Shown here in pieces: positions 26,188 through 34,060 of a stretch of DNA of 64,000 nucleotides (positions within the stretch are counted from its first letter, which is position 1; every line of letters starts with the position of its first letter). Below the pieces are notes generated by a model. That model made no database searches. It had not been told where the DNA came from and saw nothing but the letters and a program-made list of their open reading frames with translations. This DNA is from UBA1351 sp964563505. GTDB taxonomy: Bacteria; Bacillota; Clostridia; Lachnospirales; Vallitaleaceae. A program made the translations under genes and the position numbers. Location: contig CAZLXW010000010.1 in the NCBI GenBank assembly GCA_964563505.1, positions 22,048 through 86,047 of the forward strand, in the 5' to 3' direction.

Positions 26188-26281
26188 AATAACAATAAAC
26201 AATTCTTGAATATAATACTTTTACAAGAAAACACCTTTTTTCTACGGAAAGTATTATATTTTTTAAAAATAATTGTTATTA
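26187..26281 (+). repeat. Long stem-loop in the leader of the small Cys-rich gene
   Basis: Two coaxial helices: TAATAACAAT with ATTGTTATTA (26187-26196 / 26272-26281) and AATATAATACTTT with AAAGTATTATATT (26209-26221 / 26248-26260), both perfect. The loop is about 26 bases and there is no T-run after the outer stem, so it is not a standard terminator. It ends about 10 bases before the AGGAGG of the next gene. The outer helix begins at the end of the -10. Confidence 0.7.
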
Positions 26282-26306
26282 ATTTAACAACACAGGAGGC
26301 TAAATT

Positions 26307-26564
26307 ATGTGTAAGGTGTGCAAACCATTCAGAAAATATGAAACAGTTCAATCCCATGATCAACTACTTAAAATCAAAGAAGAAGCGCTCAATTATGTTA
26401 AGCAAGGCCTATTACAAGTTGCTTATGAGTATGTTGAGCAAGATCAATATCAAGAAACACAATTTTACTGTTCAGAATGTGGATGTAGGCATATTTTATG
26501 GCTTCACACATACTATTTAGCCTGTGGTGGTGAATGGCGTACGCTAGCCCATCAAATGGCGTAA
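26307..26564 (+). CDS. Small Cys-rich protein, probable zinc ribbon
   Basis: I do not recognise the family. The 85-residue product starts MCKVCKPF and later has FYCSECGCRHILWLH. The CxxC near the N terminus and CxxCxC near residue 53 could bind one zinc ion or other metal. LACGGEW near residue 75 adds another Cys. ATG 26307 follows ACAGGAGG with normal spacing. The overlapping plus-strand frame from 26176 has no ribosome binding site and is rejected. It has its own promoter and structured leader, suggesting a regulated single gene. Confidence 0.75.
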   Translation: MCKVCKPFRKYETVQSHDQLLKIKEEALNYVKQGLLQVAYEYVEQDQYQETQFYCSECGCRHILWLHTYYLACGGEWRTLAHQMA

Positions 26565-26603
26565 CAATTTAAGCGGTAATTTATAAGGAGCATATCTAAA
26601 AGG

Positions 26604-26628
26604 AAGGTCAAGCCAATTGGCCTTTTTT
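26604..26628 (+). terminator. Terminator after the small Cys-rich gene
   Basis: AAGGTC pairs with GGCCTT (one G-U) across a nine-base loop, followed by TTTTT, 40 bases after the stop codon. The rest of the gap to 26741 (convergent genes) holds only weak short dyads. Confidence 0.6.
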
Positions 26629-26741
26629 AATATACTTTTTTTATGTGAAAAGATTTCAAATGGTTTTTGTTTATCGTTCAATGAATGAACAACTTCTTTT
26701 AATGAAGAATAGCCTATTACTGGGAGAATCGGACCGAATAT

Positions 26742-27014
26742 CTACTCTTGCATGACTGAAGAGCTCTCATCTGGTTGATCAATTATGGTTGGTTCAATTT
26801 TTAAACACACTTTATTTGACCGTCCACCATAGTGTATCTTGGATTTTTCCAATAATTGATTTAAACGGTCAAAGTGATTTTGATGTATTATTTTTGGATA
26901 TTGCTCATTATTTAATTCTTTGTAAAAAATACCCACTTCTGTCGCATATGCCTCAAATTCTACCTTGTTCAAATCTAAGTAAAGGGTCTTAATTATACGC
27001 GTAAGTAAATCCAT
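26742..27014 (-). CDS. Small hypothetical protein downstream of the lactonase
   Basis: A 90-residue protein of unknown function, with an acidic and Ser-rich tail and no recognisable domain. ATG 27014 follows GAGGGAGAG. An in-frame GTG at 27047 would overlap the lactonase stop by four bases and is an alternative start, adding 11 basic residues. It is probably cotranscribed with the lactonase gene. Support is reading-frame integrity and start signals only. Confidence 0.55.
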   Translation of the reverse strand: MDLLTRIIKTLYLDLNKVEFEAYATEVGIFYKELNNEQYPKIIHQNHFDRLNQLLEKSKIHYGGRSNKVCLKIEPTIIDQPDESSSVMQE

Positions 27015-27043
27015 TTTCTCTCTCCCTCTTCTCCCTTGCCTTG

Positions 27044-28075
27044 TCACTCAATTATTTCTTCAACATAACTAATTAATGGGATGGGTATCGAATCGATGTA
27101 TTTTAATATTGATTTTCCTGTTCGTTGAAGATTAAACACCGATAGTTGCCCGCTCTTTTGATTAGCAACAAATACTTCTTTTTCATTTTTGCTAAAAGCA
27201 ATGAGACGTGGCCAATCTCCCATACAATCGATTTCATCAATTTTCGTGCATTTTTCATCCTTAACTTTAAACAGCGACAAGGTATTTGGGCCTCGATTCG
27301 GTACAATAAGAATGGAATGGTCTTTTGTCAATATACTCGTCCCTACTGCGTTAACATCTTGTTCTGAAGCTTGAATCGTGTCGACCAATTCGGTTATTTC
27401 TCCTGTTGCGTTATCAAAGGATAATATCATAATACTGTTATTTAATTCATTCATACAATATATGTATCGATCTTCTTTTGATAGAATCACTTGTCTAGGA
27501 CCTGAACCTTGAGGTAATGAAAATTTAGAATGTTCAACGAAAGGAACTTCTGTAATCTTATCCATATTAAAAACACGAATATAGTCTCGACCAAGATCAA
27601 CAGTTAGTAACCATTTTCCGGAGTTTGTTATAATTGAACCATGTGCTCTAGCCACCTCTTTATGTTCATCAGCTGGTGTAAATGTATTAATAAAGGCCTT
27701 GTCCTTTTTACTATAAACATGAATATGTCCGCTTCCATAGCAAGAAACAAATATATAGGGCATATCCGGGTTTGTGTGCATATGACAGGCACCTACACCT
27801 TTTATACTAGCTTCATTACTTTTAAAAATACTTATTGGACCTTTAAAATAACTATATGTAGATAGTTTTACTTCTTCATCAAGCTCATGTAATACATATA
27901 GATTCGGTTCCTCCCATGCTAAATAAGATGGATTTTCATTATCAAAAATACCATATCTATAATGCAAACCGTCCTCATCGTAGCGTATGATGTTAATATC
28001 ATGGTGTTGCTCGGCATCACTATAGCTTCCGGTAAATAATGTTTTTGAATCAATTAATTTCTTTAATCGTTTCAA
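27044..28075 (-). CDS. Lactonase-family seven-bladed beta-propeller protein
   Basis: The 343-residue product resembles the 6-phosphogluconolactonase (Pgl/YbhE) beta-propeller family. Repeated blade motifs are seen: HMHTNPDMPYIFVSCYGSGH near 98, ILSKEDRYIYCMNELNNSI near 205, and LIAFSKNEKEVFVANQKSG near 290. The family includes cytoplasmic sugar lactonases and many proteins of unknown substrate. No signal peptide is seen. No pentose phosphate genes lie nearby, so the substrate is not implied by context. Confidence 0.8.
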   Translation of the reverse strand: MKRLKKLIDSKTLFTGSYSDAEQHHDINIIRYDEDGLHYRYGIFDNENPSYLAWEEPNLYVLHELDEEVKLSTYSYFKGPISIFKSNEASIKGVGACHMHTNPDMPYIFVSCYGSGHIHVYSKKDKAFINTFTPADEHKEVARAHGSIITNSGKWLLTVDLGRDYIRVFNMDKITEVPFVEHSKFSLPQGSGPRQVILSKEDRYIYCMNELNNSIMILSFDNATGEITELVDTIQASEQDVNAVGTSILTKDHSILIVPNRGPNTLSLFKVKDEKCTKIDEIDCMGDWPRLIAFSKNEKEVFVANQKSGQLSVFNLQRTGKSILKYIDSIPIPLISYVEEIIE

Positions 28076-28147
28076 TAAATTCAGATCCTTTCTTCACTTA
28101 TATTATGAATACGGCATATGTATCTAACCATAGACATTCTTGTTTAT

Positions 28148-28176
28148 ATTATATCTTATCGAAGAATCGGATGCAA
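28148..28176 (-). promoter_or_regulatory. Promoter of the beta-propeller lactonase gene
   Basis: TTGCAT, 17 bases, perfect TATAAT on the minus strand, 73 bases before the start codon. It lies immediately after the terminator of the neighbouring gene. Confidence 0.65.
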
Positions 28177-28183
28177 GTTAACA

Positions 28184-28213
28184 AAAAAGGGACTTAAATT
28201 CAAGTCCCTTTTT
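28184..28213 (-). terminator. Terminator of the release-factor-like gene
   Basis: A 12-base-pair stem AAAAAGGGACTT / AAGTCCCTTTTT with a six-base loop begins five bases after the stop codon at 28218. A and T runs flank it on both strands. Confidence 0.9.
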
Positions 28214-28217
28214 ACTA

Positions 28218-29345
28218 TTAAAACCGAACAACCGCACCTGCTTCTATAACGTCACTTGCCTGAAGTTCAAAAACTTGACCTCCATTAATTAATGTATGAT
28301 AAACGGCAAAATCATAAATGTCTTCATCTGCATCTTGATGTTCAAAATGAATGTCAACCTCTGTATCTGTTATATTTACTTTACCCCATCGAACTTTCTT
28401 CTTCGGAATAAATAGTTGATCAATCTTTTTAAAATAAGACGCAACAGCGATTTCTTTTAGCTCAGTTAAGATTTTATCGCTACTTTGATTTGCGTTGAAC
28501 TTTTGATATGCTTTTTGTAAACGTTCTTCAAAATATGGCGTCAATAGTTCTTCTACTTTTTTATGAATAAAATCATGAGTAAACTCATCTGGATTACCTT
28601 CAATGAAATCATCTAAAAGATTATTCTTTGTATTGGCTTCTTTGTATATTGGAAATAAATATTGTACGCCCATAAAAATTAAAGGAATTCCTTGATCTTG
28701 CATGATTTCATTCATTGAATGATCAATTTTTCTGAAAAATTGGAATAAATTTGCGCGTTCTTTTTCTTCAATCCCACCATGTCCATGGAAACCTTTTACT
28801 CCTTTTGTTCCGCCATTATTTTGTAAATGGCGTTCAGGAGTATCGTATCCTAATTCATCCCATATATTTGTCGGGAAATCATCCGGCGTTATATCTTCGA
28901 TGCCGTAGGTCATCCAATGAAATACTTTAACGTCTTTTTGACTAACGCCGATGACATAGGCTTGATCAATAGCATTCATCATTCGAATTAATGGTTTTAT
29001 ATAAAATCGGTGATTAATCATCATCATTTCATCAACATCTATTGGTAATTGATAATAAAAAAAATCATCTAAAGATATAAAAATCGCTAATGATTTACTT
29101 TGATGACTCCAAAAAGGAATATCATCCACGAAATCTTTTGCCGGTTTTAGTATCTCCTGAATTTTTTCTGATTTATAATTTTTTTTCTTCAATTCATGCG
29201 AAATATCCTCTAACATATTTTTCAATCGAATCCGACCTTGCTGTGCTTCATTTCCAACTTTCTGTGTCGGTACGAAAATGGATATACATAATTCGCTTTC
29301 ATGACTAAGTAAATTTGTTAAGTCGTTCTTAAGAAATCTTCTCAT
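28218..29345 (-). CDS. Bacterial aeRF1-like protein (baeRF type), probable ribosome hibernation factor
   Basis: The 375-residue product matches the bacterial archaeo-eukaryotic release-factor-like family. The N-terminal domain has CISIFVPTQKVGNEAQQGRI near residue 21, then DIPFWSHQSKSLAIFIS near 75. The middle domain has the insertion GGTKGVKGFHGHGG, and the C-terminal domain is eL30-like. Related proteins such as Balon bind the ribosomal A site during dormancy. Placement in that functional class is inference from family resemblance. It is a single gene with a near-consensus promoter and a strong terminator, as expected for a stress gene. The start follows AGGAGG. Confidence 0.75.
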   Translation of the reverse strand: MRRFLKNDLTNLLSHESELCISIFVPTQKVGNEAQQGRIRLKNMLEDISHELKKKNYKSEKIQEILKPAKDFVDDIPFWSHQSKSLAIFISLDDFFYYQLPIDVDEMMMINHRFYIKPLIRMMNAIDQAYVIGVSQKDVKVFHWMTYGIEDITPDDFPTNIWDELGYDTPERHLQNNGGTKGVKGFHGHGGIEEKERANLFQFFRKIDHSMNEIMQDQGIPLIFMGVQYLFPIYKEANTKNNLLDDFIEGNPDEFTHDFIHKKVEELLTPYFEERLQKAYQKFNANQSSDKILTELKEIAVASYFKKIDQLFIPKKKVRWGKVNITDTEVDIHFEHQDADEDIYDFAVYHTLINGGQVFELQASDVIEAGAVVRF

Positions 29346-29390
29346 CCAACATACCTCCTATACATAAACAAAATTAATGATACACTTCTA

Positions 29391-29418
29391 ATTATAACAT
29401 ATATGAATGGACTGTCAA
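29391..29418 (-). promoter_or_regulatory. Near-consensus promoter of the release-factor-like gene
   Basis: Perfect TTGACA and perfect TATAAT with a 16-base spacer on the minus strand, 46 bases before the ATG. Confidence 0.8.
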
Positions 29419-29460
29419 AACTAAGTATTCTGAGACTTTAATCCTATCCTAACGTTATAT

Positions 29461-29491
29461 AAAAAAAGATGCTACATATAAATGCGGCATC
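29461..29491 (-). terminator. Terminator after flgB
   Basis: GATGC and GCATC pair across a loop that itself can form a short ATG/CAT helix, followed on the minus strand by seven T residues. It starts just after the flgB stop. Confidence 0.65.
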
Positions 29492-29493
29492 TA

Positions 29494-29859
29494 CTACTTC
29501 AAAACGGACTTAATTCGATCGTAACCGGATAAGCCGATGAGCGTATTGTATTTCAGTTGATTTTCTGCAAGATAAACCATCTCAGTCTCAATATTCACAT
29601 TATTGCCATCTTTGCGATAACTTAATCCAGGCTGATCGGTAATCGTTCGAAAACTCATTGTGTCTAAATCTCTTGTATTCGTTTTATTATTACGTATTGC
29701 ACGTTTTAGGGATTGTTCAAAAGAAACATCCTTGCGCTTGTAATTGGGCGTATCCACATTGGCAATATTCTCACTAAGTAGTTGATTGCGTTGCCAAGTT
29801 CCATCTAAAGCTTTATGAATAATATTCTTACTTTGACTATTAAACATTTTTTCTATCAT
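29494..29859 (-). CDS. flgB: Flagellar basal-body rod protein FlgB, isolated gene
   Basis: FlgB builds the proximal rod of the flagellum. The 121-residue product has the rod-protein signature ENIANVDTPNYKRKDVSFE near residue 30. The C-terminal helix contains MVYLAENQLKYNTLIGL. Normally flgB is followed directly by flgC and fliE. Here it stands alone, bounded by a terminator on one side and a divergent gene on the other. GGAG lies ten bases before the ATG. It could be a second copy or the only copy moved from the main operon; the window cannot tell. Confidence 0.9.
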   Translation of the reverse strand: MIEKMFNSQSKNIIHKALDGTWQRNQLLSENIANVDTPNYKRKDVSFEQSLKRAIRNNKTNTRDLDTMSFRTITDQPGLSYRKDGNNVNIETEMVYLAENQLKYNTLIGLSGYDRIKSVLK

Positions 29860-29987
29860 TATTAATCATCTCCATTTATGAATATTCGAACTAAAAATAA
29901 GTTTAGCATATTTTTATGCGATTTACAATATGATAGAATACGTATTTGTGATAAAATATAAGAAACCCCTATGAAAGGAGAACATCA

Positions 29988-30683
29988 ATGTCACTTAATC
30001 TTGCATTTTTCGTATTACTTGTCTTAATATCCATTTACCTTTTTATTATTGAAATTTTTACAGTGATTTTCATGCTCACTGGCTTATCCCATACACGTTC
30101 AATTTTTCAAGTCATTTCTCTATTGACAAATTCCGGTTTTACAACCAATGAAAGTGAAGTAATCGTTACTTCAAGACGCAGAAGGAAGCTGGCGATCATC
30201 GTTATGATTATCGGAAACCTCCTAAATGTATCCGTTATTTCCACCTTGGTTAACATTACCATAAACCTTTATCGAGATCCAACATTTAATTATATTCAAG
30301 CCTTTATAGGTCTTTTCATATTTTTAATTATCATTATTATGCACCGACGCGTTCCATTTATAAAAACACGGCTCAATACTTTTATTAAAAACGCTGCTAA
30401 TCGCTGGATGTACTCAAAAAGATCAAATCCTTTACTTGTCCTTGATAATTTTCATGGATATGGTATCGTTGAAGTGAAAATTATTGAAGTGCCTACAATC
30501 TTAGCCAACAAAACAATTTTTGAATCGCGTATTAGTAATAAGTACGGTATACGGGTTTTATTTATCAAACGCGGCGATATATATATTGGCGATATTGATG
30601 ATGAACAGCTTATTCTTCCCCTCGATCGTGTGATTATGTTTGGGCCAATTCATCATATAACGCATCTGTTCACACCGAAATAA
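29988..30683 (+). CDS. Membrane protein with a C-terminal TrkA-C (RCK_C) domain
   Basis: The 231-residue product has three to four hydrophobic helices (about residues 4-31, 68-92 and 98-116). A cytoplasmic TrkA-C-like domain follows from about 150 to 225 (LANKTIFESRI, YGIRVLFIKRGD, PLDRVIMFGP). TrkA-C domains bind small ligands such as nucleotides in ion transporters. The membrane part is too short for a complete K+ channel or TrkH subunit. It may be a regulatory subunit or a stand-alone family; the transported ion is not indicated. ATG 29988 follows AAAGGAG. It is convergent with hisIE, nine bases apart, with no visible terminator. Confidence 0.75.
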   Translation: MSLNLAFFVLLVLISIYLFIIEIFTVIFMLTGLSHTRSIFQVISLLTNSGFTTNESEVIVTSRRRRKLAIIVMIIGNLLNVSVISTLVNITINLYRDPTFNYIQAFIGLFIFLIIIIMHRRVPFIKTRLNTFIKNAANRWMYSKRSNPLLVLDNFHGYGIVEVKIIEVPTILANKTIFESRISNKYGIRVLFIKRGDIYIGDIDDEQLILPLDRVIMFGPIHHITHLFTPK

Positions 30684-30692
30684 GCAAGAAAT

Positions 30693-31325
30693 TTATCGAC
30701 GCTTACCAAGCTCTTTAAAGATTTCATCCCATGTGGCACCTTTTTCAACAATTAAAACGGTTAAATGATATAATAAATCACTGATTTCATAAATAATCTC
30801 TTCGCAACCTTCATTTTTTGCGCCAATAATGACCTCGGCTGTTTCTTCACCCACTTTTTTAAGTATCTTATCAATGCCTTTATCAAATAGATAGTTTGTA
30901 TAGGATCCTTCTTTGGGGTTGTTTTTACGATCAAGTACAACTTGATAAACTTCTTCTAAAACTTTTGAGCTGACGACATCTTGTACGTCAAGCATATCTT
31001 CAGCGGTCATGATCTCACGATAAAAACAGGAAAATTCACCGGTATGGCATGCGGCGCCTTCTTGTTTTACCTTTAAAACCAAGGTATCGTTATCACAATC
31101 AATTAAAATGGATTGAATATGTTGAAAATGTCCGCTTGTCTCGCCTTTAAACCATAATTCTTGGCGGCTGCGGCTATAATAATGGGCTTTTTTTGTCTCC
31201 ATCGACTTGGTAAATGCCTCTTCATTCATATATGCGAGCATCAAAACTTCATTGCTTTTGTAATCTTGTGTGACGACCGGAATCAGCCCTTGTTCATTCG
31301 TTTTTAAATCTGAAAAATTCATCAT
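30693..31325 (-). CDS. hisIE: Bifunctional phosphoribosyl-AMP cyclohydrolase / phosphoribosyl-ATP pyrophosphatase
   Basis: Catalyses the second and third steps of histidine synthesis. The 210-residue product is a HisI-HisE fusion. The HisI part has YYSRSRQELWFKGETSGHFQ near residue 48 and metal ligands in DCDNDTL and GAACHTGEFSCFY. The HisE part begins at about 115 and has KKVGEETAEVIIGAK and EISDLLYHLTVL. It is the last gene of the his operon. The start follows AGGAGG. Confidence 0.97.
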   Translation of the reverse strand: MMNFSDLKTNEQGLIPVVTQDYKSNEVLMLAYMNEEAFTKSMETKKAHYYSRSRQELWFKGETSGHFQHIQSILIDCDNDTLVLKVKQEGAACHTGEFSCFYREIMTAEDMLDVQDVVSSKVLEEVYQVVLDRKNNPKEGSYTNYLFDKGIDKILKKVGEETAEVIIGAKNEGCEEIIYEISDLLYHLTVLIVEKGATWDEIFKELGKRR

Positions 31326-31349
31326 TTATTGTCCTCCTTGAAATCTATA

Positions 31350-32114
31350 TTAGTTCATTCGCATCGGAATACCTTCGCTTTTAAGATACTCTTTTAAGTC
31401 TTTAATGTCAATTTCTTTAAAATGGAATAAGGAAGCGGCTAAAACTGCATCTGCTTTCCCTTCCACAATTGCGGTTTTAAAATGTTCCATTGTTCCGGCA
31501 CCGCCACTGGCAATGACCGGAATATTTACCGATTCACTAACTTTTCGTGTAAGGGCATTGTCATATCCGGCCTTTGTACCGTCTTGATCCATGCTGGTTA
31601 GGAGTATTTCACCTGCACCGCGTTTTTCTGCCTCTATGGCCCATTCTATTGCGTCTAAGGTACGGTTTTGTCGGCCACCATGGGAATAGACATCCCAACT
31701 TTCACGTTCTGCATTGTATTTTGCATCAATAGCAACAACCACACATTGAGAGCCAAATTTTTGAGAGGCTTCATTAATCAGTTCCGGTCTGGCAATAGCT
31801 GCAGAATTTACCGATACTTTATCTGCCCCTGCAAGAAGTATACGACGAAAATCTTCAAGCGTTCGAATACCCCCGCCAACTGTGAGTGGAATAAATATTT
31901 GTTCCGCTGTCTTGCGAACAATATCAACAATAGTTCCTCGATCTTCATGTGAAGCGGTGATGTCTAAAAATACCACTTCGTCAGCTAAGCTTTCATTATA
32001 TGCTTTCGCCACTTCAACCGGATCGCCGGCATCAATTAAGTCCACAAACTGGACCCCTTTCACAACGCGCCCTTTGTCAACATCTAAACAAGGAATAATT
32101 CGTTTGGATAACAT
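31350..32114 (-). CDS. hisF: Imidazole glycerol phosphate synthase, cyclase subunit
   Basis: HisF uses ammonia from HisH to close the imidazole ring. The 254-residue (beta/alpha)8 barrel has catalytic aspartates in RIIPCLDVDKGRVVKG (near residue 11) and VVVAIDAK (near 130). Phosphate-binding loops are VGGGIRTLEDF and IASGGAGTMEHF. It lies between hisA and hisIE, with hisH two genes upstream. Confidence 0.98.
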   Translation of the reverse strand: MLSKRIIPCLDVDKGRVVKGVQFVDLIDAGDPVEVAKAYNESLADEVVFLDITASHEDRGTIVDIVRKTAEQIFIPLTVGGGIRTLEDFRRILLAGADKVSVNSAAIARPELINEASQKFGSQCVVVAIDAKYNAERESWDVYSHGGRQNRTLDAIEWAIEAEKRGAGEILLTSMDQDGTKAGYDNALTRKVSESVNIPVIASGGAGTMEHFKTAIVEGKADAVLAASLFHFKEIDIKDLKEYLKSEGIPMRMN

Positions 32115-32840
32115 TTATTCACCTCTTTCAAATGTTGCAATGGCCTCATCTAAAGCGATGGCATTTAAATAGAGCGCTTTACCGATAATGGTACCTTGAA
32201 CACCAATTGCTTGGGTGTTTTCCAAATCTTGCATTTTTGAAACACCACCAGATGCAATAATATCCATTCCTGTCGCATCAACTAAGGCTTTTGTCTGTTC
32301 TATATTTGGCCCTGCCATGGTTCCATCTTTGCTGATATCCGTATAGATAATAACCTCCACACCCATAGCTTTCATTGTTCGAGCAAAATCAACGGCTTCA
32401 ATGTCACTGACTTGTTCCCATCCATGGGTGGCTACTTTCCCATTTTTTGCGTCGATGCCTACAGCGATATGCTTTGAACCAAAGCGCTGAACCGCTTCTC
32501 GGACAAAGTCTGGATTTTTAATAGCCATTGTTCCGATAATAACCCGTTCAATACCAAGATCAAGACGCTGCTTAATATCGTCTAGTGTACGTACGCCACC
32601 ACCGGTTTGAATAGGCACATTTACTGTATCAATAATTTTTTGCATAGCTTCTTGATTTACCCATTGTCCGTCTAAGGCACCATCTAAATCCACGACATGT
32701 ATATATGTCGCACCTAAATCTTCCCATTGTTTTGCAACGTCATATGGATGTTCATTATAGATGGTTTCTTGGTCAAACTGTCCTTGAAATAAACGAACAC
32801 ATTTTCCGTTTTTAATATCAATTGCCGGATATAATTGCAT
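32115..32840 (-). CDS. hisA: ProFAR isomerase
   Basis: Isomerises ProFAR to PRFAR, the substrate of HisHF. The barrel carries LYPAIDIKNGKCVRL at the start, IQTGGGVRTLDDI near residue 75, and the second catalytic aspartate in IYTDISKDGTMAGPN near 165. I chose ATG 32840 because GGAGG lies seven bases before it; the in-frame ATG at 32852 includes that site. The product has 241 residues. Confidence 0.97.
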   Translation of the reverse strand: MQLYPAIDIKNGKCVRLFQGQFDQETIYNEHPYDVAKQWEDLGATYIHVVDLDGALDGQWVNQEAMQKIIDTVNVPIQTGGGVRTLDDIKQRLDLGIERVIIGTMAIKNPDFVREAVQRFGSKHIAVGIDAKNGKVATHGWEQVSDIEAVDFARTMKAMGVEVIIYTDISKDGTMAGPNIEQTKALVDATGMDIIASGGVSKMQDLENTQAIGVQGTIIGKALYLNAIALDEAIATFERGE

Positions 32841-32852
32841 AATAACCTCCAT

Positions 32853-33452
32853 TTACAAACTCATAAAATTCTTTAAGATCTGAAGTCCTACTGAACCACT
32901 TTTTTCAGGATGAAACTGTAAGGCATAGGTATTTCCTTGTTGAGCTGCTATTTGAATCTCTTTGCCATAATATGTCGTTGCACTGACAATATCTACATGG
33001 GTTTCAAGATAATAGGAATGAACAAAATAAACATAAGCTTCTTCAGGTAAATTCTTAAATAAAGGAGCTGTTTTTTGAATATCTAAGCGATTCCATCCCA
33101 TATGAGGAATCTTAAGCGGAACATTAAGTTTAATTATTTTACCAGGTAACAATCCAAGACCTTGATGATGCCCAAATTCGTCGGATGAGTCAAACATCAA
33201 CTGCATTCCTAAACAAATTCCAAGAATGGGCTTTCCTTGTTCTTGAGCTTCCTTAAGCAATGTATCAAATTTTTTCTCGCGAATGAGTTCAATTGCATCT
33301 TTAAATGCACCAACACCGGGAAGAATGAGTTGATCTGCCTGACATAAGGCATCATAGTCATTGCTAATAAAACACTCCCCGCCTAAAAATTGAATGGCAT
33401 TTGAAACACTTTTTAAATTTCCCATACCGTAATCGATAATTCCAATCGCCAT
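32853..33452 (-). CDS. hisH: Imidazole glycerol phosphate synthase, glutaminase subunit
   Basis: HisH supplies ammonia to HisF. The class I amidotransferase shows the oxyanion/nucleophile stretch ILGICLGMQLMFD and the His-Glu dyad in QFHPEKSGS near the C terminus. ATG 33452, starting MAIGIIDYGMGNLKS, follows AGGAGG. The longer in-frame reading through hisB is rejected. The product has 199 residues, the usual size. Confidence 0.97.
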   Translation of the reverse strand: MAIGIIDYGMGNLKSVSNAIQFLGGECFISNDYDALCQADQLILPGVGAFKDAIELIREKKFDTLLKEAQEQGKPILGICLGMQLMFDSSDEFGHHQGLGLLPGKIIKLNVPLKIPHMGWNRLDIQKTAPLFKNLPEEAYVYFVHSYYLETHVDIVSATTYYGKEIQIAAQQGNTYALQFHPEKSGSVGLQILKNFMSL

Positions 33453-33462
33453 GATTGTCCTC

Positions 33463-34059
33463 CTAGTCAAATAGTCCTTTGGTTGAATGTGCCCCTTGAA
33501 TTCTTGGATCAATGGTTTTTGCTTCATCGAGCGCTTTACCAAACGCCTTGAAAATACCTTCTGCAATATGATGATTATTCTTGCCATGAAGAACTTCAAT
33601 ATGACAATTCATCTTTAGATTTGTTGATAAGGCACGGAAGAATTCTTCCACCATTTCAGTGTCCATATCCCCCAAATGGTTTGATGTAAAGGGGGCATTG
33701 AAACTTAAATAGGGTCTGCCGGATAAATCAATACTGCATAAGACCATGGTTTCATCCATGGGAATCCCGGAAAAACCATAGCGTTTAATGCCATCTTTTG
33801 TTCCGAATGCTTGGGATAGACATGTGCCCAATACAATACCCACATCTTCAACCGTATGATGAGAATCAATATAGGTATCTCCTTTAGCGTCAATCGTTAA
33901 ATCAATAAAGCTTTGTTTTGATAAATGACTCAACATATGATCAAAAAAACCGACGCCGGTCTGAATACTATACTGACCGGTCCCATCTAGATTTGCTTCA
34001 ATAGATATTTTTGTTTCTTTTGACTCACGACTTAGTTTTCCGGTGCGTTCTTGTCCCAT
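33463..34059 (-). CDS. hisB: Imidazoleglycerol-phosphate dehydratase
   Basis: A manganese enzyme that dehydrates imidazole glycerol phosphate. The 198-residue monofunctional form has both metal-binding motifs, HHTVEDVGI near residue 70 and NNHHIAEGIFKAFGKAL near 165. SGRPYLSF is also seen. It has no fused phosphatase, so histidinol-phosphatase must be encoded elsewhere; none was seen in this operon. Confidence 0.97.
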   Translation of the reverse strand: MGQERTGKLSRESKETKISIEANLDGTGQYSIQTGVGFFDHMLSHLSKQSFIDLTIDAKGDTYIDSHHTVEDVGIVLGTCLSQAFGTKDGIKRYGFSGIPMDETMVLCSIDLSGRPYLSFNAPFTSNHLGDMDTEMVEEFFRALSTNLKMNCHIEVLHGKNNHHIAEGIFKAFGKALDEAKTIDPRIQGAHSTKGLFD

Positions 34060-34060
34060 G

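Noticed and set aside
26176..26306. Longer plus-strand frame starting at 26176
   Set aside because: It starts within the promoter and leader, has no ribosome binding site, and continues in a frame other than the Cys-rich protein.
26629..26741. Small gene or RNA between the convergent genes
   Set aside because: Only short dyads (GTTCA/TGAAC, CTTC/GAAG) are seen; no start with a ribosome binding site.
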